A stretch of 64,000 bases of DNA from Afifellaceae bacterium (GTDB lineage: Bacteria; Pseudomonadota; Alphaproteobacteria; Rhizobiales; Afifellaceae). The DNA lies in assembly GCA_028281235.1 (NCBI GenBank), contig JANQKG010000011.1, positions 1-64,000 on the forward strand. Reading direction: 5' to 3'. Positions 16,171 through 26,392 of this stretch are shown in pieces (the stretch's first letter is position 1; each line of letters opens with the position of its first letter). Below the pieces are notes generated by a model. It worked only from the letters and a program-made list of their open reading frames with translations. It was not told the DNA's origin and ran no database searches. Made by a program: the position numbers and the translations under genes.

Positions 16171-17559
16171 GTGAACACTGACCCGAGTGAGACCGGCGCA
16201 GCTGGCCACGATACGCCTTTCGACGAGTGGCTTCGCGCCGCGCCGACCGAAACGACGACCTATCGCGCGGATTGCGAGCGCTATTCGGCGTTTTGGCGAG
16301 ACGGCGCAGTGCTGCTGGCAGAACTCCCGGACAAGCCGCGGCGGAGCGACTCTGAGGCGGCTCAGGCTACAACGATCCTTCATCGAACGCGCGAGAGCCG
16401 CGAGCGTTTTCTCGCCGCCCACGCCGCGGCGCTCTACGACGCGCTGACCGATCAAGGCACGCGCTTCGTGCGGCTTGAGGACCTCGTCTTCGCGGCCGCT
16501 GATGCCATGCCTGGCCTGACCCCAGCGCGCAAAACAATGGCCGCGGAGGATCGCCTGCCGCTCGCCGAGAAGGAGGGCCACGAGATCGATCAGGGAATCG
16601 TCCTCGCCCATATGCTGGCCGACCCGCGCTGCGGCACGCATCTTTGCCACGCCATGCTTTTGCCGCGCGCTGAGGCGGCGGAGCACGCCGCGCGTTTCGC
16701 CAAAGACGGCATTCTGGAGCTTGGCGCGGCGCGGCTTGAGCGGCACGGCAAGGCGGTGTTCCTCACCGCCACCAATCCGCGCTTCTTGAATGCGGAGGAT
16801 TCTTCCACGCTGGCGCTGATGGAGACGGCCGTCGATGTGGCGACGCTCGACGCCGATAGCACCATTGCCGTGCTCCGCGGCGGCAAGGTGGAGCATGCCA
16901 AATACAAAGACCGCCATGTCTTCGGCGCGGGCATCAACCTCACGCGTCTCTATCGCGGCGAGATCCCGTATCTCTTCTATATGGAGCGCGACCTCGGCTA
17001 CGTGAACAAGCTCTTGCGCGGCGTAGCGACGCCCGATGCCGTGCCCGACGAAGTCAACGGCCGCACAGTGGAGAAGCCATGGGTCGCCGCCGTGGACACG
17101 TTCGCTATCGGCGGCCATTGCCAGATTCTCCTCAGCGTCGACTACACGATCGCCGGCGCCGACGCTTACATGACGCTGCCGGCGCGCAAGGAGGGCATCA
17201 TTCCCGGCGCGGCCAATCTTCGCCTGCCGCGCTTCGTCGGCGACCGGGTGACACGTCAGGCGATCCAATACGAAAGGCGGCTCCCCTGCGACAGTCCGGA
17301 GGGGCGGCTCATCTGCGACGAAATCGTAACGCCTGGCGAGATGGATGCTGCCATCGCCCGCGTGGTCGACGGGCTGACGAATTCCGGTCCGGTCAGCGCC
17401 GTCGCCAACCGCCGCGCGCTCCGTGTCGTGCAGGAGCCGCTCGACCTCTTCCGCCGCTACTTCTCCGTCTACGCCCGCGAGCAGGCTTATTGCCATTTCA
17501 GCCCGGCGCTCATCTCCAATTTGGAGCGCTTCTGGAACGCGCAGAGCCGGAAGGTGTGA
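16171..17559 (+). CDS. DpgC-like crotonase-fold oxygenase / enoyl-CoA hydratase family protein
   Basis: A 462-residue protein with a helical N-terminal domain (about 1-190) and a crotonase domain (about 195-420). The block KPWVAAVDTFAIGGHCQ, then ADAYMTLPARKEGIIPGAAN and LPRFVGDRVTRQAI, matches my knowledge of DpgC, the cofactor-free 3,5-dihydroxyphenylacetyl-CoA 1,2-dioxygenase of glycopeptide biosynthesis, including its extra N-terminal domain. Here it follows a PaaK-like ligase, so it may convert an arylacetyl-CoA to an arylglyoxylate with O2. The start is GTG at 16171 with GAGGAGGGG upstream. A plain hydratase role is possible but less likely. Confidence 0.78.
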   Translation: MNTDPSETGAAGHDTPFDEWLRAAPTETTTYRADCERYSAFWRDGAVLLAELPDKPRRSDSEAAQATTILHRTRESRERFLAAHAAALYDALTDQGTRFVRLEDLVFAAADAMPGLTPARKTMAAEDRLPLAEKEGHEIDQGIVLAHMLADPRCGTHLCHAMLLPRAEAAEHAARFAKDGILELGAARLERHGKAVFLTATNPRFLNAEDSSTLALMETAVDVATLDADSTIAVLRGGKVEHAKYKDRHVFGAGINLTRLYRGEIPYLFYMERDLGYVNKLLRGVATPDAVPDEVNGRTVEKPWVAAVDTFAIGGHCQILLSVDYTIAGADAYMTLPARKEGIIPGAANLRLPRFVGDRVTRQAIQYERRLPCDSPEGRLICDEIVTPGEMDAAIARVVDGLTNSGPVSAVANRRALRVVQEPLDLFRRYFSVYAREQAYCHFSPALISNLERFWNAQSRKV

Positions 17560-17631
17560 GGAGCTCTGCCACGCAACCCGGCACGGCCTCCGCCTCTCCC
17601 CAGAGGGGAGAGGACAAAGCCGTGCCAATGG

Positions 17632-18950
<1,319 letters not shown>

Positions 18951-19113
18951 TTAGAGGCACCCGCTTGGATTGACGCCAAGGCCGCCGGCCGCCTGTTGGT
19001 CGCCCTGCGGCGTGGCGCCGGTCGGCGTCAATGTCTCGGCCCTGCTCAGGCAAGGCAACGGGCATCCAAGACCCCGCCGAGACGCTGCCGGTTTCATTGA
19101 GGATGATCGTCGG

Positions 19114-20484
19114 ATGCTGAGAGTCGCTGTCGTTGGAACGGGTTATGTCGGTCTGGTGACCGGCACATGCTTGGCTGAGCTTGGGCACGACATTGTTTGC
19201 ATCGACAACGACCGGGACAAGATCGAGCGGCTCAAGGCCGGCGACGTGCCGATTTACGAGCCGGGGCTTGAGGACCTCGTCTCCGCTAATGTGAGCCGCG
19301 GGCAGCTGAGCTTCGCCAACGGCATCGCCGAGGCGATTGCACCGCGCGTCGACGTGCTCTTCATCGCCGTGGGGACGCCGACGGAAGACAATGGCAGCGG
19401 CGGCGCCAATCTCGGCTACGTCTACGCCGCCGCTGGGGAAGCTGCGACCGCGCTGGCCGCGCTGCCGGACGATCCCGATGCCTTCACCGTCGTGGTCGTG
19501 AAATCCACCGTTCCGGCAGGCACCAACCGCAAGGTCGCCGCCATCTTCCGCCAGCATCTGACGGATGAGCGCTTCGCCGTGGCGTCCAACCCGGAGTTCC
19601 TGCGCGAGGGCGACGCCATCAGCGATTTCATGGAGCCGGACCGGATCGTCGTCGGCTCAAGCTCGGAACGCGCGCGGCAGATTCTCGAAGAGCTCTACCT
19701 GCCGCTCACCCGCAAGGGGCATCCGCTGGTGGCGACCTCCACGGCGGAGACGGCGGAGCTGATCAAATACGCCGCCAATGCCTTCCTGGCGACCAAGGTG
19801 ACGTTCATCAACGAGCTGGCGCGGCTCTGCGAGGCGGCCGGCGCTGATGTGGAGGAGCTCGCCGTGGGCGTCGGGCTCGATCAGCGCATCGGCAACAAGT
19901 TCCTGACGCCGGGGCCGGGCTTCGGCGGCTCGTGCTTCCCCAAGGATCTCGTGGCGCTCATCAAGACCGCCAACGATTTCGGCTCGCCGGTGGAGATCGT
20001 CGAGACGGTGATCCGCGCCAACGACCGCCACAAGCTGTTGATGGTGCGAAAGATCCGCAACGAGCTTGGCGGCGCTGTGTCCGGCCGGCGGATCGGAGTT
20101 CTGGGCCTTGCGTTCAAGGCCAACACCGACGACATGCGCAACGCCCCCGCGCTGACCATCGCCGGACAGCTTATCGCCGAGGGTGCGGAAGTGTGCGCCT
20201 ACGACCCCGTCGCCGCCGACCAGGCCAAGGCGCTCCTGCCGAAGCTTCAATTGGCGGAGACGATAGAGGACGCGGCAAACGGCGCCGACGCCATTGTCAT
20301 TCTGACCGAATGGAGCGACTTCCGCGCCATCAATTGGGAAGAGCTGGCGCCGACCATGCGCCGTCCGCTCCTGATCGATCTCAGAAATGTCTGCGAGCCG
20401 AAGGACGTGCTGCGCCAGGGCATGGAATATGTCGCGCTCGGCCGCCCGTTGAGCGAGCTGCACTACCGCGCCGCCGCCGAATAG
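19114..20484 (+). CDS. ugd: UDP-glucose 6-dehydrogenase
   Basis: A 456-residue NAD-dependent enzyme oxidising UDP-glucose to UDP-glucuronate for exopolysaccharide and LPS sugars. It opens with the Rossmann motif VAVVGTGYVGLVTG, has VGTPTEDNGSGGANLGYV, the AELIKYAANAFLATKVTFINE helix and the catalytic-cysteine motif PGFGGSCFPKD, then the C-terminal UDP-binding domain (GLAFKANTDDMRNAP). The ATG at 19114 is chosen because the family begins directly with the Rossmann strand; a longer open frame upstream is not protein-like. It stands alone between pobA and the EAL gene. Confidence 0.95.
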   Translation: MLRVAVVGTGYVGLVTGTCLAELGHDIVCIDNDRDKIERLKAGDVPIYEPGLEDLVSANVSRGQLSFANGIAEAIAPRVDVLFIAVGTPTEDNGSGGANLGYVYAAAGEAATALAALPDDPDAFTVVVVKSTVPAGTNRKVAAIFRQHLTDERFAVASNPEFLREGDAISDFMEPDRIVVGSSSERARQILEELYLPLTRKGHPLVATSTAETAELIKYAANAFLATKVTFINELARLCEAAGADVEELAVGVGLDQRIGNKFLTPGPGFGGSCFPKDLVALIKTANDFGSPVEIVETVIRANDRHKLLMVRKIRNELGGAVSGRRIGVLGLAFKANTDDMRNAPALTIAGQLIAEGAEVCAYDPVAADQAKALLPKLQLAETIEDAANGADAIVILTEWSDFRAINWEELAPTMRRPLLIDLRNVCEPKDVLRQGMEYVALGRPLSELHYRAAAE

Positions 20485-20753
20485 CAGCCACCTGTTGCGT
20501 CACGAGATGTTTTTTGCAGGCGAGCTGCTTGCATAGTTGAAGCCTCTATTTATATGCAACTACTGGACGCATGTCCGGCGATGCCATCCGCCGGTGAAGC
20601 AACTCAACACATTGTTCTAGAAGACATATTTCCCACCAGGAGCATGCTCGCTGCGGGCGCGCATCCTTGCCACGCTAAGCCGCGCGTCAATATTTGGTCA
20701 ATGAACGTTCTGCTAACCTTGCACGAACCATTGCAACCTGGACGAAGGCACAA

Positions 20754-22352
20754 GTGCAGGACACCGGCCGAAGATCGGCGCTCGTCGGTATCGCCATCGT
20801 GGCCCTGTCGATCGGCTTGTTTGTCGGTATCGCGAAGATCGGCGGCGGAGCTTTTGTCGACGCACAGCGCAGCCGCGAGCTTGGCGGCTACGCTGAGCTC
20901 GTGCTGCGTCGCGCCGAGCTGGAAGTCGATTTCTCCATCGTTGCGCTGAGCGAGCTGGCCCAGAACGGGGTCACCGATTGCAGCCCGCAGAGCCTGGCGG
21001 CGATGCGCCGCCATGTCTACGAACGCAGCACGATCAAGGACATCCGCATTGTCGATGGCAGCCTCGGAGCGACGCAATGCTCGGCGTTCTCTGAGACTTT
21101 GGCGTTCGATACACAGCCTCTGGAGATAGAGGCGTTTCGCTCGCGCAATACGGCCATCCAGCTGGCGCGGCTGGAGCAGCATTCCGGACAGGCCATGAGC
21201 GTGTACTGGGAGGTCGACGATGGCGTCACCCTTGCCGCCGTCGTCAATACCGCCGCGCTTCTGTTTGCAATCCTGCCGCACGAGCTGCGCGATTACGGCG
21301 AGGTGCGGCTGGAACTCGCCGACGGCAGCGCGGTTGCGGAATATCTGACGCAACGCGACGACGCTATCGATCCGCAGATGGTGGAACTCACCGCGGTTTC
21401 GGAGCGTTATCCGTTCACCGCGCGGATCGGCGTCTCCAGGTCTGTATTCAAGGCGTGGAACCGCGGGCCGGAACGCTACTTCCTTGCTGTCGGGGGCATA
21501 TTGGGGCTCGCCTTCGGTGGGCTTGCCGCGGGTGTCTTCGTGCGGCGCCCCGATCAGACATCGGAATTGGACCGCGCCTTGGCGGCCCGCGAGTTCAGGC
21601 CGTTCCTGCAGCCCATCGTGGCGCTCGATTCCGGTCAGATCGTTGGCTGTGAGGTCTTGGCGCGCTGGATGAAGGCCGACGGCTCGGTGGAATCGCCGCT
21701 GCGCTTTATTCGCAAGGCGGAGGACAGTGGCCGCATCGTTCCGCTCACTGCTTTTCTGGTGTCGGAGGCGCTTGATCACCTGCGCCCCTGGATGAGCAAG
21801 CGGCGCGACTTCAAGGCCGCGTTCAACATCTATCCGGGACATCTGATGGCCGACGGCTTCGTGGAGGAATTCAAGGCGCTGGTCGACAATGCCGGCGTGC
21901 CGCGAGGCCAGGTTGTCATCGAACTGACGGAGCGCCACGAGCTGACCGATCTTGCCGCGGCCGCCGAGCGCATCGTGGAATTGCGCGTCAACGGTTTCAA
22001 GGTCGCCATTGACGACGCCGGCACCGGCCATAGCGGGCTTTCCTATTTGCAGAGGCTCGGCGTTGATATCGTCAAGATCGACAAGCTGTTCGTCGATTCA
22101 ATTGAGTCCGATCACTCCGCCCGGGTCATCGTCGACATGCTTGTGCGCGTGGCCGGGAAGCTGGGCATGAAGACCGTTGCGGAAGGCGTGGAGCGTCCCG
22201 AACAGGTCGCCGCACTTAAAGTGTGCGGGGTCGATGAGATTCAAGGCTACCTCATATCGCCGGCATTGCCGCCGGCTGAGTTTCTGCGGCTCCTGCACGC
22301 CGCCGCGGAACCGGGAGCACGCGAACCCGTACCTGAAGCGCTGATCGCTTAG
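20754..22352 (+). CDS. Membrane-bound cyclic-di-GMP phosphodiesterase (CSS-motif sensor plus EAL)
   Basis: About 532 residues: an N-terminal membrane helix, a periplasmic domain with spaced cysteines (TDCSP and TQCSA) as in CSS-motif sensors, a second helix (FLAVGGILGLAFGGLAAGVF) and a C-terminal EAL domain. The signature is EVL (CEVLARW) rather than EAL, but the metal-binding and catalytic residues are present: FNIYP, ELTER, IDDAGTGHSG, VKIDK and AEGVE. It should therefore be active, lowering c-di-GMP in response to periplasmic redox. The GTG at 20754 has GAAGG at a good distance; a TTG 60 bp upstream is possible. Confidence 0.85.
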   Translation: MQDTGRRSALVGIAIVALSIGLFVGIAKIGGGAFVDAQRSRELGGYAELVLRRAELEVDFSIVALSELAQNGVTDCSPQSLAAMRRHVYERSTIKDIRIVDGSLGATQCSAFSETLAFDTQPLEIEAFRSRNTAIQLARLEQHSGQAMSVYWEVDDGVTLAAVVNTAALLFAILPHELRDYGEVRLELADGSAVAEYLTQRDDAIDPQMVELTAVSERYPFTARIGVSRSVFKAWNRGPERYFLAVGGILGLAFGGLAAGVFVRRPDQTSELDRALAAREFRPFLQPIVALDSGQIVGCEVLARWMKADGSVESPLRFIRKAEDSGRIVPLTAFLVSEALDHLRPWMSKRRDFKAAFNIYPGHLMADGFVEEFKALVDNAGVPRGQVVIELTERHELTDLAAAAERIVELRVNGFKVAIDDAGTGHSGLSYLQRLGVDIVKIDKLFVDSIESDHSARVIVDMLVRVAGKLGMKTVAEGVERPEQVAALKVCGVDEIQGYLISPALPPAEFLRLLHAAAEPGAREPVPEALIA

Positions 22353-22375
22353 ACTGGCTGCCGCTAATGGGCTCG

Positions 22376-23023
22376 CTACTGGAACGTCACCGTGGCGAAG
22401 GCGCGGTCGATCTTGTCCTGCGGCCAGAAGGTGACCTCGCCCGGCGCGGCTCCAGGTGCATCAATGTTGGTGCCCTGGCCGGGCTGATCGAGGATCGCCT
22501 CGCCGGCGGGATTCGACACGCTGACGGCGCCTTCAAGCAGGAAAACGCCGAACGCATCGTCGATCGGGCCGCCCCAGAACTCCGTTCCGCGGATGCCGAT
22601 CGTGGCCACCGGCGTCGTCACGGCGACCTCCGTATTCGCCAGCTTGGAGGCTTGTCCGGAGACGAAGCGAAACGCGCCAACCACGCCAAGCTTCATCTCG
22701 CCATCGTTCGCGCCCGGGTCATAGACGAACGCGTCGAGCGTCATCACCGCCTGTTCGCCGAGCGTCAGCTGCGTGCCGTCGGCGAAGGTCACCTCCAGCC
22801 GTGCACCCTCGCCGGTGGAAACGATCTGGTTCAGGAAGACATCGGAGTTCGGCTGAAGCGCGTCCGTCACGCCGTTGATCGTGCCAGTGGAGAAACCCTG
22901 CATCCGGCTGACGGCCCCGATCGGATCGGCTGCCAGCACCGGGCCGGTTGATACGCCCCCCGCGACCGCAAAGATGACGGCAGCAAGGATGACGAGCGCA
23001 TTGTGTAGCGTGGGGCGCAGCAT
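22376..23023 (-). CDS. FecR-domain exported protein
   Basis: A 215-residue protein with a signal peptide (LVILAAVIFAVAGGVSTGPVLA) and a FecR domain containing TGEGARLEVTFADGTQLTLGE, GAFRFVSGQASK and the hallmark TPVATIGIRGTEFWGG. It has no N-terminal cytoplasmic anti-sigma domain and no FecI or FecA neighbour, so it is not a classical iron-citrate regulator; exported FecR-only proteins of unknown role are common in alphaproteobacteria. It is convergent with the EAL gene, 24 bp apart. An alternative ATG lies 18 bp upstream. Confidence 0.8.
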   Translation of the reverse strand: MLRPTLHNALVILAAVIFAVAGGVSTGPVLAADPIGAVSRMQGFSTGTINGVTDALQPNSDVFLNQIVSTGEGARLEVTFADGTQLTLGEQAVMTLDAFVYDPGANDGEMKLGVVGAFRFVSGQASKLANTEVAVTTPVATIGIRGTEFWGGPIDDAFGVFLLEGAVSVSNPAGEAILDQPGQGTNIDAPGAAPGEVTFWPQDKIDRAFATVTFQ

Positions 23024-23231
23024 GGTCGAGACACTCCACATGAACGACCCGCAATAGTGCCACGCTTCGTCAATGTGCCCAACAGCGCCACGCCCCATAT
23101 GGCGCAATGGTGAACGGCCGCCAAAGCGCCCCATGGATTGCGGCGGACCGGCCGAGCAGCCATAGTTTGGCTTGGCGCAGGAAACCGGCTAGAGGTGGCG
23201 CCATAAAGCCACATCGGCGGGACCGACGATC

Positions 23232-24557
23232 ATGTTGCAAACTGCCCCCATTCCCAACAACCTTGAAGCCTTCTGGATGCCGTTCTCGGCGAACCGGCAG
23301 TTCAAGAAGGCACCGCGCATCCTGGCGCGTGCCGAGGGCATGCATTATTGGAGCCACGACGGCCGCGAGATACTCGACGGTACGGCGGGCCTGTGGTGCG
23401 TGAATGCCGGCCATGGCCGTCCGGAGATTGCCGAAGCCGTCAAGGCGCAGCTCTTGGAGCTCGACTACGCGCCCGCCTTCCAGATGGGGCACCCCAAAGT
23501 GTTTGAGCTGGCCGCGCGGCTTGCGGCGATCGCGCCGCAGGGGCTCGACCATGTCTTCTTCACCAATTCCGGCTCTGAATCGGTCGACACGGCGCTGAAG
23601 ATCGCGCTCGCTTATCATCGCGTGAAAGGCGAAGGGAGCCGTTCGCGCTTGATCGGCCGCGAGCGCGGCTATCACGGCGTGAATTTCGGCGGCATCTCCG
23701 TGGGCGGCATCGTCGCCAACCGCAAGCATTTCGGCATGATGCTGGCGGGCGTCGATCATATCCGCCACACGCATGATCCTGCGAAGAACGCCTTCACGCG
23801 CGGCGTGCCGGAGCACGGCGCGGAATTGGCTGACGATCTGGAGCGGCTCGCGATCCTGCATGACCCCTCCACGATCGCCGCATTGATCGTGGAGCCCGTC
23901 GCCGGTTCGACCGGCGTTCTGATTCCGCCCAAAGGCTATCTGGAGAAGCTCCGCGCCATCTGCGACAAGCACGGCATCCTGCTGATCTTCGATGAGGTCA
24001 TCACCGGTTTCGGCCGCTTGGGCACGCCGTTTGCCGCCGATTGGTTCGGCGTCGCGCCCGACATCATGACGACGGCCAAAGGCGTCACCAACGGTGTCGT
24101 CCCGATGGGCGCAGTGTTCGTGAAGTCCGACATCTATGAGGCCTTCATGAACGGGCCGGAGCACCTCATCGAATTCTTCCACGGCTACACCTATTCCGGA
24201 AACCCGGCCGCATCGGCCGCCGGGCTTGCCGTGCTCGATGTCTATCAGCGCGAAGGATTGCTCACGCGCGGCGCAGAGCTCGCCAAGCATTGGGAAGACG
24301 CGCTGCACAGCCTCAAGGGCCTCCCGCACGTCGTCGACATCCGTAATATCGGTCTGGTCGGCGCCATCGAGCTGGAGCCGATTGCCGGCGAGCCCGCCAA
24401 GCGCGCCTTCTCTGCCTTCGTCAAAGCCTACGAGGCGGGCATTCTGATCCGCGTGACCGGCGACATCATTGCGCTGTCGCCGCCGCTCATTATCGAGGAA
24501 AAGCAGATCGACCAGCTCATTGAGACGCTTGCCGGCGTCATCAAGAGCCTCGACTAG
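23232..24557 (+). CDS. Omega-amino acid:pyruvate aminotransferase (beta-alanine transaminase type)
   Basis: A 441-residue class III PLP aminotransferase. Landmarks: the opening NNLEAFWMPFSANRQFKKAPR, LDGTAGLWCVNAGHGRPEI, FFTNSGSESVDTALKIAL, the PLP-binding IFDEVITGFGR, and the Schiff-base lysine in MTTAKGVTNGVVP. These match bacterial beta-alanine:pyruvate transaminases, which yield malonate semialdehyde and alanine. The next gene encodes a semialdehyde dehydrogenase, then dihydropyrimidinase-pathway genes, which supports beta-alanine from pyrimidines as the physiological substrate. The ATG at 23232 lacks a strong SD. Confidence 0.92.
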   Translation: MLQTAPIPNNLEAFWMPFSANRQFKKAPRILARAEGMHYWSHDGREILDGTAGLWCVNAGHGRPEIAEAVKAQLLELDYAPAFQMGHPKVFELAARLAAIAPQGLDHVFFTNSGSESVDTALKIALAYHRVKGEGSRSRLIGRERGYHGVNFGGISVGGIVANRKHFGMMLAGVDHIRHTHDPAKNAFTRGVPEHGAELADDLERLAILHDPSTIAALIVEPVAGSTGVLIPPKGYLEKLRAICDKHGILLIFDEVITGFGRLGTPFAADWFGVAPDIMTTAKGVTNGVVPMGAVFVKSDIYEAFMNGPEHLIEFFHGYTYSGNPAASAAGLAVLDVYQREGLLTRGAELAKHWEDALHSLKGLPHVVDIRNIGLVGAIELEPIAGEPAKRAFSAFVKAYEAGILIRVTGDIIALSPPLIIEEKQIDQLIETLAGVIKSLD

Positions 24558-24724
24558 TGTCCCGAATCTGAAGTTCGCGTGATTGTTCAGCCCGCTCCGA
24601 ACGAACTTCAGATTCGATAAGGACACTAGACAAGATATTGAATCGAGTGTGGTTTTGGGGTTTGAAGTTCCTATGATGAGCCCACCGCAATAGTGATAGG
24701 AACGTCAAACCCACCACACTAGGT
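24556..24724. repeat. Composite CTAG-bounded double-hairpin repeat, copy 2 (inverted relative to copy 1)
   Basis: Runs from CTAGTGTCCCGAATCTGAAG to GGACACTAG, then via a short linker (ACAAGATATTGAATC) to GTGTGGTTTTGGGGTTTG and ends CCCACCACACTAG. This is the reverse complement of the arrangement at 14529-14696 with a few changes. The TAG at its first bases is the aminotransferase stop codon (24555-24557). Confidence 0.9.
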
Positions 24725-24741
24725 CAAGCAAGGAAGCGAAC

Positions 24742-26238
24742 ATGCAGCGTATTGCCAATGTGATAAACGGCCGGGTCGAGCCGTCGAAGTCCGCGCGTTC
24801 AGCGCCGGTCTTCAATCCGGCAACCGGCGAGCAATCCGGCGAGCTTGGCCTCTCAACGGCCGCCGAGATCGACGAGGCGGTTCAGGCCGCCAAGGCCGCG
24901 GCGCCGGCCTGGGGCGCCATGCCGCCACTGAAGCGTGCGCGCTTCATGTTCAAGTTCAAGGCGCTCTTGGAGGAGCGTGCCGACGATTTGGCACGGGCGA
25001 TTTCCTCTGAGCACGGCAAGACGCATGACGACGCTTTGGGCGAGGTGGCGCGGGGCATTGAGGTCGTAGAGTTCGCCTGCGGCATCCCGCAGCTTCTGAA
25101 GGGCGAATTCTCGCGCAATGTCGGGCCGGAGATCGATTCCTATTCCGATCGCCAGCCGCTTGGCGTCTGCGCCGGCATCACGCCGTTCAACTTCCCCGCC
25201 ATGGTGCCGATGTGGATGTATCCCATGGCGATCGCCTGCGGGAACACCTTCGTGCTGAAGCCGTCGGAGCGCGATCCCTCCGCCTCCATGCTGGCTTATG
25301 AGCTCTTCAAGGAAGCTGGCTTCCCCGACGGCGTCTTGAACATCGTGCACGGCGACAAGGAGGCGGTCGACGCCATCCTCGATCATCCCGACATCAAGGC
25401 CGTGAGCTTCGTCGGCTCCACGCCGATCGCGCATTACGTCTATACGCGCGGCACCAATGCCGGGAAGCGCGTGCAGGCCCTGGGCGGCGCCAAGAACCAC
25501 ATGATCGTCATGCCCGACGCCGACATGGATAAAGCCGCCGACGCGCTGATGGGCGCCGGCTACGGCTCCGCCGGCGAGCGCTGCATGGCGATCTCCGTTG
25601 CCGTTCCGGTGGGCGAGGAGACGGCCGACAAGCTGGTGGAGACGCTGGCGCCGCGCGTGCGCGCACTGAAGGTCGGTCCGGCCACCGATCCGGAAGCGGA
25701 GATGGGGCCGCTCGTCACCAAGCAGCACATGGACAAGGTGCTCGGCTATATCGACAAGGGCGTAGAGGAAGGCGCCGACCTCGTCGTCGACGGCCGCGGG
25801 CTGAAGCTGCAGGGCTACGAGAACGGCTACTTTGTCGGCGGCTCGCTGTTCGACCGCGTGACGCCGGAGATGACGATCTACAAGGAAGAGATTTTCGGGC
25901 CGGTGCTCTCCGTTGTGCGCGCCGACAGCTACGATTACGCCGTCGATCTCATCAACAAGCATGAGTATGGCAACGGCACGGCGATCTTCACGCGCGACGG
26001 CGACACGGCGCGCACCTTCGCTGACCAGATCGAAGTGGGCATGGTGGGCGTCAACGTGCCGATCCCCGTCCCGGTCGCCTACCATTCCTTCGGCGGCTGG
26101 AAGCGCTCGCTCTTCGGCGACCATTCCATCTACGGCCCGGAGGGCGTGCGCTTCTACACGCGGCTGAAGACGGTGACGACGCGCTGGCCCGCCGGCATCG
26201 CTCACGGCGCGGTCTACACCTTCCCGTCGATGCATTGA
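24742..26238 (+). CDS. mmsA: CoA-acylating methylmalonate/malonate-semialdehyde dehydrogenase
   Basis: A 498-residue aldehyde dehydrogenase converting malonate or methylmalonate semialdehyde, NAD and CoA to acetyl- or propionyl-CoA and CO2. Residues 1-10 (MQRIANVING) are typical of MmsA. The family blocks ITPFNFPAMVPMWMYP, VSFVGSTPIAHYVY, LGGAKNHMIVMPDAD and the catalytic-cysteine region GSAGERCMAIS are all present. It follows the beta-alanine transaminase and would finish beta-alanine breakdown. AGGAAG precedes the ATG. Confidence 0.95.
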   Translation: MQRIANVINGRVEPSKSARSAPVFNPATGEQSGELGLSTAAEIDEAVQAAKAAAPAWGAMPPLKRARFMFKFKALLEERADDLARAISSEHGKTHDDALGEVARGIEVVEFACGIPQLLKGEFSRNVGPEIDSYSDRQPLGVCAGITPFNFPAMVPMWMYPMAIACGNTFVLKPSERDPSASMLAYELFKEAGFPDGVLNIVHGDKEAVDAILDHPDIKAVSFVGSTPIAHYVYTRGTNAGKRVQALGGAKNHMIVMPDADMDKAADALMGAGYGSAGERCMAISVAVPVGEETADKLVETLAPRVRALKVGPATDPEAEMGPLVTKQHMDKVLGYIDKGVEEGADLVVDGRGLKLQGYENGYFVGGSLFDRVTPEMTIYKEEIFGPVLSVVRADSYDYAVDLINKHEYGNGTAIFTRDGDTARTFADQIEVGMVGVNVPIPVPVAYHSFGGWKRSLFGDHSIYGPEGVRFYTRLKTVTTRWPAGIAHGAVYTFPSMH

Positions 26239-26266
26239 GATGCAGGAAACACGGTCTTCTCGAATG

Positions 26267-26366
26267 TCGTCATGCCCGGACTTGATCCGGGCATCCATTC
26301 CTTAACGGCCGCAGGCGGGCGGGACGTAGCGGAGTGGATTGCCGGGTCAAGCCCGGCAATGACGAC
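26267..26366. repeat. REP-like palindromic pair (GTCGTCATGCCCGG family), copy 1
   Basis: Starts GTCGTCATGCCCGGACTTGA and ends GGGTCAAGCCCGGCAATGACGAC, two related hairpins in opposite orientation around TCCATTCC...GGATTGCC. Other copies are at 29241 and 48931. Confidence 0.88.
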
Positions 26367-26392
26367 AAAACATATGGCAGGAGAACCCTCTC

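Noticed and set aside
22376-23023. FecIR iron-signalling pair
   Set aside because: No ECF sigma factor gene lies on either side and the protein lacks the cytoplasmic anti-sigma part.
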